NCBI RefSeq assembly: GCF_004210375.1
Contig: NC_134837.1
Location: 22,577,586-22,641,585 of the forward strand
Length of the DNA stretch: 64,000 bases
Direction of reading: 5' to 3'
Source of the DNA: Tachypleus tridentatus
Lineage: Eukaryota > Arthropoda > Merostomata > Xiphosura > Limulidae
The notes beneath the pieces were generated by a model. The model did not search any database. It was not told where the DNA came from and saw only the letters and a list, made by a program, of their open reading frames with translations. Shown here in pieces: positions 10,951 through 22,879 of this stretch. The position numbers and the translations under genes were made by a program. Position 1 is the stretch's first letter; every line of letters begins with the position of its first letter.

Positions 10951-11442
10951 GTGAGGTGGATATGTCCCTTCACTATAACTGTGTTGTGAGGTGGATATGT
11001 TCCTTCACTATAACTGTGTTGTGAGGTGGATATGTCCCTTCACTATAACTGTGTTGTGAGGTGGATATGTTCCTTCACTATAACTGTGTTGTGAGGTGGA
11101 TATGTTCCTTCACTATAACTGTGTTGTGAGGTGGATATGTCCCTTCACTATAACTGTGTTGTGAGGTGGATATGTCCCTTCACTATAACTGTGCTGTGAG
11201 GTGGATATGTCCCTTCACTATAACTGTGTTGTGAGGTGGATATGTCCCTTCACTATAACTGTGTTGTGAGGTGGATATGTCCCTTCACTATAACTGTGTT
11301 GTGAGGTGGATATGTCCCTTTACTATAACTGTGTTGTGAGGTGGATATGTCCCTTCACTATAACTGTGTTGTGAGGTGGATATGTCCCTTCACTATAAGT
11401 GTGTTGTGAGGTGGATATGTCCCTTCACTATAACTGTGTTGT
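10951..11442 (+). repeat. 35-bp minisatellite, about 14 copies
   Basis: The unit begins GTGAGGTGGATATGTCCCTT and continues CACTATAACTGTGTT. Fourteen head-to-tail units show few variants: TGTTCC for TGTCCC in three units, and one change each in three others. Near identity implies recent expansion or homogenisation. Confidence 0.97.
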
Positions 11443-12820
11443 TCAAGTGACATCTAAAGTAGATGTAGTGTACTGAGTAGCTGAACAAATATATCATGTA
11501 AATATGCTTAAGTCATGGTACACTAACGTTGCACTTGAAACTTGTGTGAGAACCTCTTTAGCTACCAGTAGTAACAAGAGTGAACAGAAAACTAGCTTAA
11601 ATTCTTATAAGCAGATAGAGCAATATAGATAGTAAAAATACTTAAAAGGCTAATCTCTAAGCAACAGGAGGAAGAATGCAAGATTACTAAAGTGTATTTG
11701 ATGATAGGCTAAGGAAGATCTGGTTAGTTAACCACATGATAAAAGTAATCTTAATGCTGAGAAAAAGGAACCCAAAAGGAGTGTCATACCATTTGAAGCA
11801 AGCTACAAAAGAAGAAATCAGGAAATTGTTAAAAGAAGGGAAAATAAGGGAAGGAATATTCTAGCTTTTATGCATTTTCTATAGTGTTAGTATTTAACAT
11901 TGATAAGGTTATATACTGTTCTGAAGAGGCTGAATGAAGTTACTATTGGCACTTCAACCCATTACCTCACATTGATGATATGCAGTTAGTCAAGCAACGT
12001 ACACAGATTAATTGAAAAGTTATTTCCAAGTCAAGAAAGAAGAAGAGGATATAAAGAAAAAAAATGCTTTCTATTCCTTATGGATTATTAAAGTTAAATA
12101 TAATGTTCATGAGAGCAAAAAATTCTACAGTAACATTTCAGAGGTTAACAGTAAAACCAGGTAAATGCAAGTTTAGGACAGAAGGGACATCCTTTACTCA
12201 TCATGTAAAGGATATAATGTCCATTTAGAGGCAAAGATAAAAGCTATTATAGATTGAAGGAAAACTACAACAAAGAAAGAAGTCAGACCTTTGCTTAGGA
12301 AGATAGGGTGTTACAGAAAGTTTCTTACAGGATTTGTAGAAGTAGAGCTCCACTCACATTTTTAATCTATAAATTAGGACCAAAACATTTCATGTGGGAT
12401 GAGGCCACTGAGAAGGGTTTTAGGAAATAAAAATGGATCAGTGTAAAAAACAATTATATATAGTTATAAGGAGACTACAAACTGATGCATTCATTATAGA
12501 GATGTATTTATGCCAAAACTAACTAGCACACAAGAAGGCTCTAGTCCCTACTAAAAAGAATGATTGACAATTGTCTGGGGCTTGACAGATTAAGTCCTTT
12601 TCTCTTAAGTAAAGCATATGTCACAGAAATAGACCATAATCCTTTAATCTGGTTGCACAGGGGAATGAAAATAGAAAATTGCTTAATAAAGTTTTTTACT
12701 ACAGAGTTTTAATTTCACAGTATGTTATAGACCAGTAAGTGGTTATCAAAATGCAGATCCCTTTTTGCATATGAGTTATTGAGATCAGACCATCACCACA
12801 CTTTGATTAAAACTAATATA
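11443..12820 (+). pseudogene. Ty3/gypsy pol remnant (RT to RNase H)
   Basis: Plus-strand frames give ordered Ty3/gypsy pol blocks: KQATKEEIRKLLKEGKIRE and RLNEVT near 11.80-11.95 kb; KIKAIIDxRKTTTKKEVRPL (x a stop) and KIGCYRKFLTGF near 12.23-12.34 kb; then YVTEIDHNPLIWLHRGMK and FNFTVCYRPVSGYQNADPF near 12.61-12.77 kb. These match the RT start, the RT-RNase H connection and the end of RNase H. The copy is riddled with stops and has no LTRs that I can see. It is followed directly by the Tc1-like element. Confidence 0.8.
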
Positions 12821-14160
12821 CAGCACTGTGCAAAAGTATTATGACAATGGTGAAGATTAGACTTCAGGCTACTTTCAAAGAGGAATGTAATGTAAATTAC
12901 AGGTGAAACATAAAATTTTATTTATCTTTCTGTTTAGTACCACAAAAACTCAGTGGAAGTGCTTGACTTCATTAAAGAGCTAATATTTTGTGTGTCTCCC
13001 TTTTGCTTGAATAACTGCAGATAGTTTTTCAGGCATTGGTGCAACACGTTTAATCAAAGTGTCCTTTGGGATTATACTCCAAATGTCTAACACACTCCCA
13101 TAAAACTTCTTTGAAAGTAACTTTTCATCTATCAAATCCAGAATCTGCTTAACTGGGTTGAGATCAGGGTTCTTTGGGGGCCACTGCATCATTTGAATGA
13201 CTCCAACAACTATGGTTGGATGAGTGTTTGGGGTCATTATCTTCTTTGTAGTAGAATTATTTTCTAATAATATACAAACTACTGCCCATACTATGACAAA
13301 TCATTATCTGATGGTACTTGCACTGGTCCATTATTCAGAAGAAAAACAACCCCAAACCATTACAGCACCTCCCTCAAGTTTTGTGGTAGGTGCTAAGCAT
13401 AGAGGTAAGCATCTTTCACCTTTCTTCTGTTGAATGTTAAACCTACACTTTGAACCAAATATTTCAAACTTAGACTCATTCATCTATAACACTCTTTTCC
13501 AATCATTAACACTCCAGTTTTTGTACTTCTTATGCAATTTTGAGTCCCTTGACAATACATGGAAATTGAAGTAAAGGTTTTTTAGCAGCTACACAACCAA
13601 ATATTCCATTCTCATTATTATGAGTATTTTCTTGATACCATAGATCTGGACACTTTTCTGAGATTTAAAGTCTGCAACAATTTGTCACAGAGTTCAACCA
13701 GCATCACGTAAAGCTTTTATGTGAACTCTCTGCTCTACTGACAATTCCCTATGCTTTTTTTGGCTGTGGTATGGCAACATAACATTATTTTTATCAAGAT
13801 TTATTTGTGGAATACTATTACATTGATTTCTTCTAGCATGTACCACTACCATATGGTAGCTCCTTGATGGATTCCTTCTACAGACTTAAGACACAACATG
13901 GAGTACCATGACAGTTATTTCAGACCATAAGTTTTATCAGTATGTTCATTCAATCAGAACACTTTATGACATACCTTTGGTATAAGTATATGGGAATTTT
14001 GAAAAAAATATGTATTCTCACTATAGTTCATTGAATAGTCAACAGGAATCAGTGAGACATTACTGCAGAGCTAAAATTTACATTCTGTAATAGAATGGAA
14101 GAATTAGTGCTATAAAACAGTAAAATATTCTCTTATCCTAACACAGTTTTGCATACTGTA
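12821..14160 (-). mobile_element. Second type of Tc1-like element, decayed
   Basis: The left end CAGCACTGTGCAAAAGTATT and the probable right end TTTTGCATACTGTA form a degraded inverted repeat. The minus strand encodes the transposase C-terminus: MQWPPKNPDLNPVKQILDLI and, at the end, SAVIQAKGRHTKY (12980-13237). In Tc1 transposases the residue after NPI/NPV is the third catalytic acid, normally Glu; here it is Lys, so the enzyme would be dead even if intact. Upstream fragments are heavily shifted. The right boundary is uncertain. Confidence 0.75.
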
Positions 14161-15647
14161 CAGATATAAGGGACTTAAAATCCATTCAGCTAAGGTTAAA
14201 ACTGAAATTGTATGTCAATATCTGGTTATGAAATGAACAGAAGAATAAAAATTTGTGAACTTACTAGTTTAAAAGCTAAAATATAATGTAAAATGGATGA
14301 GATGAAGGAACTTCTTAATTGTATATTGATGTATGTATAAAAGAAACTTCAACCTTTTCAAGTGGTTTAGTGATATATGTGAACCAAAACTGTGATTTTT
14401 TTAAAATGTTGCAATGATGTAAATAAAAGATTTGAAGCTTATAAAATATAGAGAGAAAAACTGTAAACAGTAATGTGGTATGTGTAAAGATAGTAAAATT
14501 TTAAGTGTTAAGCCAAAGACTGCAAGTGGCAAAACAACAAAGGTATGATATGTCAGAATTTTGGAGCATAGAGAAACATTATAAGAAGAATGAAACACAA
14601 ATGAGGTTTAATACAATCAATATTTTTTAATGTTCTTAGGGACTGGAGAGAGGAAGAGAAATACTTTGTTACAGACTGCTTCTTACATGTCTTTGTTATG
14701 GTTGTGCTCTGTTCACATCTTGCTTTCCCTTTAACTTTATTAAGGTTGTACTTATTTCTATCAGTTATTAAGTATTGCCAACTTAAAAGTAACAAAATTA
14801 TGTTTATTACTGTAATCAATAACACACAAGTTTAGAAATAAGTCTGTTTTCTACTAGCAGCATTTATTTCTCTCTGTCTCTCATATCTATCAGTCATTTT
14901 TCTTTCCACTGAATTCTTGGCTTTATATATACATCTTTTCTCAAACCCACACAGAACAATTTTTTTCTCTTTTCCTGTTCTTGTAAATGTGGCTTGATTA
15001 TAATGTTTCTTAATTGTACAGGTTTTCTTGTTTATGTATCATTCAAGAAGAACAGTGGCCATTCCCTCTGATAGTTTCCTAATGACTTAGAGTACCATAA
15101 TCCCTAAGGAACTGAGCAAAATCTGATACCTTTCTCACCTCTCTCAACCAAAATTGATGTTCCTTATACCTAACTTTATATCAATAGGAAGATTTGTACC
15201 AATAATCAAGCCATTTATTTGATACAGCAAAATAATGTACAATATCAAATAGTATTAGTAATTTTCCATAATAAAAGTTAGAAAAAAAACTAGACCTATG
15301 ATATTAGATAATTAATTTTTTTTTTGCAATTTGTGAGAGGAAATGCTTTAGTTTAAATAATACAGAATTCAGAAAAAGTCAATTAAGAATACAATTTAAT
15401 GAATATAAAGGCAACAAATTTCTGGAAAACATTACTTTATAAAAAATGTTTTTTGTCTAGTCTTGACATCTAACCACACAGCTTAAAATGCTATTCTGTA
15501 ATTTAAAAGAAAACATTTATTATTTTGGCTTATCATGCTTACAAAACTGCACATTATCTAACATAAGTAAATTAGATTTCAACTTGCAAGATTTGAATTC
15601 TACCTTTGCAAACATTTGATCACAGGGAAATCAAATTGCTTATTTAC
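14161..15647. other. AT-rich intron-like sequence
   Basis: No repeat or coding region I can support. Short minus-strand frames near 14.4-14.8 kb look compositional. Confidence 0.4.
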
Positions 15648-15683
15648 CTTCACAACTGTTGCACCATATGATGTACTTCTCAC
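15648..15683 (-). CDS. Minus-strand host gene, 36-nt micro-exon
   Basis: On the minus strand a polypyrimidine acceptor (TTTTCTTTCTACAG) is followed by exactly 12 codons reading VRSTSYGATVVK. A donor (AAG/GTAAAT) follows. It begins and ends in phase 0, matching the phase-0 end of the 23597-23862 exon. The protein is unknown to me. The intron to the previous exon, about 7.9 kb, holds family X and LINE copies. Confidence 0.55.
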
Positions 15684-16019
15684 CTGTAGAAAGAAAATAC
15701 CCCCTGAATTAAATAGTTCCTTTTATTAACTTGCTGTTAAACAACTGTTTTCTAGTATGCTTCTGGCTATATAACACTATGTAACACAAATTTTGTTCTT
15801 AGATAGTATGTATTATTCCCCAATTGCTTATGTTGTAAAAGTACAGAAAATGGTCATTATTCCCTTCAAACTTTACTTTTGTGACCTGGATAATGAAATT
15901 TAGAAATTAACCTATTTTCTATGTAAAAATAGGCAAATTTGCACATTTTCCTTTACATTAAGTCTGAATAAAACAACATATGAATCAAGATTTACATGTA
16001 TTTATACTGAAGTTATACA

Positions 16020-16990
16020 AAAATGTTTAGAAGCGAGTAGTTTTTTGAGATTTGTAACTGCAATGTAAATCACTTTCACATATCAGCCCCCAAATATTGT
16101 CTCCCATCATGTTTTTGTTATACGCTCCTCGGCTGCAGCACTCAAAGTCCAGTATATCTTGGTGGAAGCACTTGCCTTGCTCCTCTGAGTATACTCTCAT
16201 GTTCTTCTTGAACTTATCAAGATGAGCATCAAGAACATGGACTTTCAGGGACATCCTGCAGCCCATTTTGCCATAGTTCTTCACCAGAGCCTCAAGCAGT
16301 TACACATAATTTTTGGCCTTGTGATTGTCCAAGAAGTTCTGAACCACTGAAAAAAAGCAGGCCCATAAATTTTATGTGCAATGGTGGGAACAACACTTTC
16401 TAGAGGTCCACTGGTGGCTCACACTTGACGTTGTGCAGCCCCACAGAGGTCGGTCTTTTGTGGCCAGTGCCTCTTGTTGTAGTACACTGTGGTGTCCCTG
16501 CTGTTTCAAAGGCAAAGATAACAGGGAAACTTGGTAAAGCCTCTTTGGAGACCCATCAGAAATGCTACCATTTTAAAGTCTCTGATAATCTCCCAGCCAT
16601 ACTCGTTGTACTTCAAGACTTCTAGCAAGGTTTTGACACTGCTGTATTCCTCTTTGACGTGCACTGAATTTTAAAAGGTCTAAAATTTGTATGATATAAA
16701 ATCTTACTATTCAAGCAAGCAAAAATTGTCCATCTTACCTTCTAGAGTTTTTTTACAGTGTTCACAGGTAAAATTAGGTGCCCAGGGTTTGTCTTGATCC
16801 CTGACAGGCATGCAGAAATATGTCTTGTAGGCTTCACACATTTTAGCAGATGCTGTCACAAAGTACTTTTTCGCTCTTGTCTTGATAAATTAGCCACATA
16901 CATAGCAGAATGTGTAGAATGCTTGCAGCTTCTTGATGCCCTCTCTGGTAAAATCAGATAGGTCTATGTGTTCACTTAGGCAGCTAGAAC
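16020..16990 (-). pseudogene. Multicopy arthropod transposon-like protein, decayed
   Basis: The minus strand gives an N-terminal Cys-rich part (KLQAFYTFCYVCG, then a stop, then KMCEAYKTYF and FTCEHCKKTLE, 16750-16961). A central part follows (HVKEEYSSVKTLLEVLKYNE and FKMVAFLMGLQ, about 16540-16670). The C-terminal part reads KNYGKMGCRMSLKVHVLDAH and EEQGKCFHQDILDFE (16027-16284). I recall this order from a repetitive, uncharacterised protein family found in many copies in arthropod genomes, but cannot name it. The usual segment of roughly 200 residues between the Cys-rich and central parts is missing. GT...AG borders sit where the two parts meet. Stops and frameshifts indicate a pseudogene. 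Confidence 0.65.
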
Positions 16991-17036
16991 TAAACTGAAG
17001 TGGTGAGTAGTGAGCCCCTGTATATATATTACTATG

Positions 17037-17134
17037 GAAAGTTCTAGAAAATTCTGAAAGGTTCCTGAAAATATTCATAAGTTTTACAACATTCTAGAAA
17101 GTTCTTGAAAATTTTTGTAAGTTCGAGAAAATTC
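17037..17134. promoter_or_regulatory. Heat-shock-element-like GAA/TTC array
   Basis: Alternating GAA and TTC pentamer cores recur with the 2-nt spacing of heat shock elements. The first block is GAAagTTCtaGAAaaTTC at 17037-17054. The second is TTCtaGAAagTTCttGAA at 17092-17109, and the third TTCgaGAAaaTTC at 17122-17134. TTCtgGAA recurs at 17171-17178. Three or more alternating units normally suffice for HSF binding. The array lies just upstream of the transposon-like minus-strand ORF, in promoter position. Function is inferred. Confidence 0.65.
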
Positions 17135-17179
17135 TCTATCAGTTACTCAGCACTGAATCTACCTGAAATGTTCTGGAAA

Positions 17180-17645
17180 CTGGGTAAATTTGAAAATTTC
17201 ATTGCCCAGGTCACAAAAGCAAAGTTTAAAGAGAAAAACAGGTCTTTTCCATTTATTTTAGGCATAAGCAATTGGGAAATAATACTTTCTGCCCAGGAAC
17301 AAAAAAAAAAGTAAAAATGTTGTTACATAGTGTAATTGAAGATGTTAAGTGTAAATAAACACATAATATGTATCACATTTGACTCACAAAAATAAATATA
17401 TTTATAATATTTGAACAATGAAAAATATTCAATCACTAGTGCAGCCTTCTTTATTGAAATATGAAAGTAGTCCTTTTTATGCATGGCTGAATAAGTCCAA
17501 GTCAGTTTGCACATACATTGCAAAAGTAATATATAAATTAGCAGTTTTTGGAACTGAGAACTATGTTTCACAATCCATAAAGTACAACTCAATCATATAC
17601 TCTATGGTGAAAAATCAGACACCATAAATAAAAAGTTAACATTTT
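17180..17645. other. Nothing recognised
   Basis: AT-rich sequence with short frames on both strands that overlap each other and show no domain character. Confidence 0.4.
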
Positions 17646-19028
17646 CCTAAATTGAAAATGTATTTCCAATAATACTTACATCCACTCATATTTACAGCTA
17701 TTACTCGCCTGCCAGGGTTTCTTCCATTATCCATTTAAGCATTGGCCTGATGTTTTCTCACTTGATCCTGTCCTTTATATCTTACTTCATTGCTCTTGGG
17801 AATATTTGTGTCATAACACTCTCTACTTATGTCATTGTGTTCTCTCTCCTAGCACTGTGTAAACTAGTATCACTTATGCCTTACTAAATCAAACAGAACA
17901 CTTCCAGTCAGAATTATGAATATTCATCCTCACTCCACAACCATGTGGGCAAGGTACATTCCATTTGCCCCCAAAATAATGGGAAAGATGTGGAGCAACT
18001 GTATTCAACCGAGAATGAAGTATGTTAAGGGATCACCCTACATTCAGAATTATAGATAGACAGTGAACCTTCTTTCATAAAAAATGTACTGAATCTGTAT
18101 TGATCAAACAGAAGGTCCATGCACATACTAACAGGATAGAGAAGAATCAAGTTATTACGAGCAGGGTCTCTTGTAGTCTGTCTACTCCTACCAACATCTG
18201 GTAAAAACATATAGAGACCCAAGTAGGCAGACTACCAATTTCACCCTCTTATACAAGAATGGAGGAATTCACTCTAACACTCTGGAAGAAATGCCTCTGT
18301 CCACCACTTCACTGACTGGAAACTGGGTGTCATAAGGAAAGTGCAATAGGTGAACCAACTTTCTGAAATTTTTAAAAACAAACCAACTTTGATTTATTCA
18401 GTCTGGTGATTGGCAGTAATAAGCAGGATCCCTTTATGCTTTACTCATGATAGTCCATGAGTGGTGGTCCAGTATAATATAGTAATAACACCTGGTTAGC
18501 TCCTAGGTGGTCTTATGGAACATTTCATTTCTGAAGATGCTGTTCCTTTCTGTATAAAGTATATTGCATTAGTGGCTGCTGGTGCAGAAATGATTTGATA
18601 AAAGTGCACCTGCCTGGACAACACTCACCAAAGAGCAGGATGCTATGAAAATAAGTTAAAGAACTCTGAAAGGTAGCAATGAAAAGATTCAAGTCAAGGT
18701 GAAATGGCTGAGATAGCTACAAGGAGTAGACAACAATTCTCAGATGAAGAAATTTCCAAATCAGGCAAATAATGTTAGATAAATGTACTGGAGAAGATCC
18801 ACACATCAGTCTACATCAGACTTCAAGTGGGCCACAGGGTTGCTAATGGCACAGAAAAGTGACAAATCTTATTGGATGTAACTCACAAAAGAACCCTCAC
18901 CTTCAAAACAGCTCAGAATAAAAGTTATTCTCTAGCATCTCTAAAGGCATTAGAGCCAGCAAAAAACCTTCAAGACCCTAGTCAAAATATGACTGGAGAT
19001 AGAAGTGAAAACAAATGATTAATGAAAT

Positions 19029-19189
19029 ATATATGCAAAAACGGCTTGTTTGAGTTGAGAAAATATTTTACGTAGAAGAGCAAACAACGTTTCAACTGTC
19101 TTCGGTCATCGTCAGGTTCACAAAGAAAGAAAGAGGTAACTAACCGGAAGCTGACCACATGTTTGGAAGGAGTTGTGTAACTGAGTGTC
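19029..19189 (-). mobile_element. Penelope-like element copy 3, 3' end only
   Basis: This is the reverse complement of the last 160 bp of the copies at 4 and 31 kb, from the CTCAGTTACACAACTCC region to AGCCGTTTTTGCATATAT. It is severely 5'-truncated and non-coding. It is inserted inside a family X copy and still carries a degraded hammerhead-like motif. Confidence 0.85.
19080..19121 (-). ncRNA. Degraded hammerhead-like motif in PLE copy 3
   Basis: On the minus strand GTGAAC, CTGACGA, a stem region, GAAAC and GTTTGC occupy the same spacing as in the other copies. The right side of helix II is AGTT instead of GGTC, which weakens that helix. Helix I keeps pairing through wobble. The motif is probably inactive. 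Confidence 0.4.
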
Positions 19190-20800
19190 TTTGTGTATAA
19201 TTTGGGAACTCAGGGGCAGAACATGTGACGTGTAATGTTGCTAGGTTGTGCTGGGTACACTGCATCCAATATCTCCTTTATGGTGAACTGACATCCTGTA
19301 AGGGTAAGATGAGGATCATGCCTACTTCACCTTTAAACAGGAATTTTGGATAAAGATCCAAACCAATTACAGGATATTTCTAATTGTGTGAGGACTTAGG
19401 TGGATTGGTTCACCTTAATCCACAACCTCCTTCAGAGTAGAGAGCATGATTATTGCAGAAGTATGAACTTGCTGAGCTCATCACCAAAATAGATTGTCAA
19501 TATGGCAATAAAGAAGGAGAATGAGAGAATCCAAAGGATCCCAAGTAAAATTCTGTAAGCTGTAGATAACCCGTTAAAAGACTTCAGATAAGCTCGACCA
19601 TGAAGTAGAAGAAGAGTCATCATAGATTCCATCCCCAAAAGCAATAGAAACATGGGAGGAAAAAGGAAGGAAGCAAACAGGGTGTACCAAAATACCCATA
19701 CTAGAGAATAGTGTGAAGAGGATATGGCTGTGCCCCATTCAGAAGGGTGACTAAGAACCCTTAAATAATAAGGGAATGAGAAGGGTGAAAGGAAGGACTT
19801 CATTTGGCTGAAAAACAAGCTCACTGGAGTATTGTCAATAAGGAGATAATAAGTGGGCAGGCTGACACTTTCTCAGAATAGTGAAAAGAAGCCAGTCATC
19901 CTAAGAAAAAGGAAAATGCAATCCCAGGTCAAAAAAGGTGTAGAGTGAAGGGCAACACCAACTGACAAAGGCATCAAAGCCAGCCTGAAGGGGAATAATA
20001 AAGAAACCATATGACAAGAGCTCAAGACCTCAATGAGACAGGTAAAGTCTGAACTGATGAACAAAGTCAACAGATGAGCTCCCAATGAACCCAAATCTAC
20101 TGGGCAGCCTCCAAAACAAATATTAGTGGGCCTTGCATCATTGGGAAAACACTGAATTATGGTACAAGGGAAGAAGGAAAAGGAGAGTCATAGAATGGAA
20201 GATCTAGTAGATAAAAACTTGTAGCACGTATGGTGTAGAGTGGGACAAACAAGACTCTGAAACAGAAAGGGTGGAAAATAATTGGAGTGAGAAAACATGA
20301 TAAATATATTATACTGCAAAAATAGGGCCACATGTGGGATTGTAGAAATGGTACATTAAGTAAGACATCACAATTTAAAATGTCTTATCAACATAGAAAC
20401 CATGGTTGCAGGGTTAGAGCTGAAGATAAGAGGTGGGCAAATGAGAAAGTAAGGATGGAGAAGACACCCTTGGGAAACCTTTCTAGGATCCCTACCCAAA
20501 CCTCAGACAGTTGAAATAAAATGGGAGGAATTGCAATAACTAGCACAAGAAATTAGAAATGAGAAAATAGTACTCTAGCGAGACAAACCAGCAAAATGAA
20601 CCAAATGCACATGAATCTGTTTTAAAGACAGTCAGTCCAATAATAAGAAAGAGAGGACTGATCCAAAGCATGAACCAGACAATTAGGGAACAAGGAATTG
20701 TTTTTGTATCACTAGTAAAAAAGAAAAGGATGAGGATCATAAATACATTTTAAGTAGCACTTCTCAAAACATCATATACCTGAGAAATGCAGTTCTCAGA

Positions 20801-21999
20801 AATCAACACAAGCTAAATAAAACCCATAGGCAGGGTGGAGGAAGGCACATCTTATTTCAGGTGGGGTATGTGCATGTGATAGCTGTTGAGGTCTTCATTA
20901 ACTATGCCAGGTACAAAATGCACAATGCAGAGGTAAATACCAAAGGGTATTCATAGAATACTTAAACTATGGTTCACCAGTTCCTGGGGCCTGAAGTATG
21001 GCTACAGATGGAATAGACAGACTTGAAATGGTAACGCAAGCTTGAATTTTGTAAATCATTTAAAATATTTGGCAGCAAAACATAAGTAAAAAAAAGTTTT
21101 TTAAAATACTTTTGTTCTTATTCATTCATAATAAATATTTTGCATCTTACTTCACAGTTTTTAAAATTATTGACTAAAAATAAGCTATGCACCAAGTACA
21201 GATTGCACCTGGTTTATATATAAACTGTATAATGACACCAGTTAGAAGCTTCTAAGTCATTCTACAAAACCTTGGCTTGGTTACCATCTAGTGAATGCAG
21301 TAATGACTATTTACACAAAAGCACTTGCAGTTTCATTTGTTACACAGCACCACTGTATATAAAATGTATTAGTTCGAGGTGACTGTGTATCCAACCAAGT
21401 ATTAACTATTGGTGCTGGGTGTTCCTACAGCAAGCTCGTGATATGTCTAAAACCATTTAAGATATAAAAAAAAAAACATGCTGTCCTTTAAATAGACTGT
21501 ACCTATTGCACACCTCAAATCTAAAAGAATATTATTTAATTACATCATTATCTATCCAGCAAACAATAACAGAATTTAAATTTTTCATGCTACTGTAACA
21601 AGGGGCCACCAGGACCATCACTATTGTTTTATTCCAAAATGCAAGAAACCATACTGCATCTATTTAATTTTTTTATTACTTGTATATTGATATCCAATTT
21701 CTTTTATTTTCCACATGCACATATCTACATAATATAATTTGAAACAATACCAAAATAACAGACATATACACCATGATGTAACAGTAACTTTTATAAAGTT
21801 AACAAATAATTCATCCTTGAATTTTTATAACATCTAAAGTTGTGTTTGCACTAAAATAAATGTACGGAAAAGAAATATTTTGACTTTTGATAAAGGATAG
21901 GTATATTTTTTATATAACTAACAATGCCTAAATGTATAAAAATCTTTTATCAGCTCTTTAAATCTTGTTTTTCATGGCTGAGAAAGTTACCATTTTCCT
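20801..21999. other. AT-rich, nothing recognised
   Basis: Neither strand gives a domain, repeat unit or splice pair I can defend. Confidence 0.4.
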
Positions 22000-22800
22000 G
22001 TGCTGAAAATGTATTGCTGATAGATACTTACCCTTCCTCATGTAATAACTTTGTTTAACACCACTACTCTTGAAGTTCTTACCTACTTTCAGGCAATTTC
22101 TTATGGCAACAACTGTGGTTTAGCATGCAAATAAGCATATGACAACCCTCCGCCAATGCGATTGAAACGTGCCTCTCTGGCACAGCTGGCTCCTTTTTAT
22201 ACTATACAGCACTATCATCATTTCAAGATTAGGAATAAGAGAGACATTGGAAGTAGGGAAAATGGGTAGTAAGTGAAAAAGGAAATAAGTATCTATCAAA
22301 AATAAGTTTTCACTGTTGGGAAATATTAACTTCCAATACGATACCTTACCTCTTCTCACATAATAGCTAGAATCCCACAGTGAAAACTGTGAAAGGATTA
22401 GTGTAAAAGTTACCAAGATTAGCACTCTTCAGAAGGTACCCCAAGAAAACCAATTGAATTTGATACCCTAATGCTTAAGTTCAAACCCATGGAAGGCCAC
22501 ACTTCATCTGTATCAGGTATACTTTTTACTCATTGTAAAGATGTGTGCCAGCAGTCTTGTGGAACACTTCATATCTTCAGTGAGTATTACAGACCTTTAC
22601 AACCATGTGGGTACATTTAAATTTAATTAAGCCTGGACATGCACACCTCACCATAGGGCCAGATCTAGAAAAGGAGAAAGGGTCACTGGACAATGAAAAA
22701 AATAAAAGTAAAGTACTGTAATGTAGAACAGGGTACAGCACAACTTTCCCAAATGAAGTTATTGCAAGAAATAACATACTTTTCTTCAGATGGTTCAAGG
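22000..22800 (+). repeat. Family X repeat, left-part copy
   Basis: Homologous, with many substitutions, to 54100-54690: TGAAAATGTATTGCTGATAG at 22003, AAGTATCTATCAAAAATA at 22287, ACCTTACCTCTTCTCACATA at 22343, TTCAGAAGGTACCCC at 22429 and CATTGTAAAGATGTGTGCC at 22535. It is followed by the TGTGGAACACTTC module at 22558. It lies on the same strand as all other copies. Confidence 0.7.
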
Positions 22801-22879
22801 TAAAATAACTTCAAATGGACAACAAGGGACCATTTAATTTTTCAAAGTTATTTTTGTATACCCACTCTTTATTCTTCAG

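Larger units (their letters stand above)
17646..20800 (+). repeat. Family X repeat, long copy
   Basis: Modules shared with other copies appear in order. TTGAAAATGTATTTCC lies at 17653. CATGATAGTCCATGAGTGG lies near 18448, followed by GTGGTCTTATGGAACA-like sequence at 18510. GTGTGAGGACTTAGGTGGAT lies at 19388, and a purine-rich tract runs to about 20.8 kb. The 124-codon hydrophobic minus-strand frame at 19450-19824 falls in this tract and I read it as compositional. A Penelope-like fragment is inserted at 19.03 kb. Confidence 0.6.

Noticed and set aside
10951-11442. CRISPR-like array
   Set aside because: Units are continuous tandem repeats without spacers, in a eukaryotic setting, and no cas genes exist.
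19450-19824. 124-codon multi-span membrane-like frame on the minus strand
   Set aside because: Same purine-rich composition effect as above. Not conserved between family X copies at the level of reading frame, as far as I can see.
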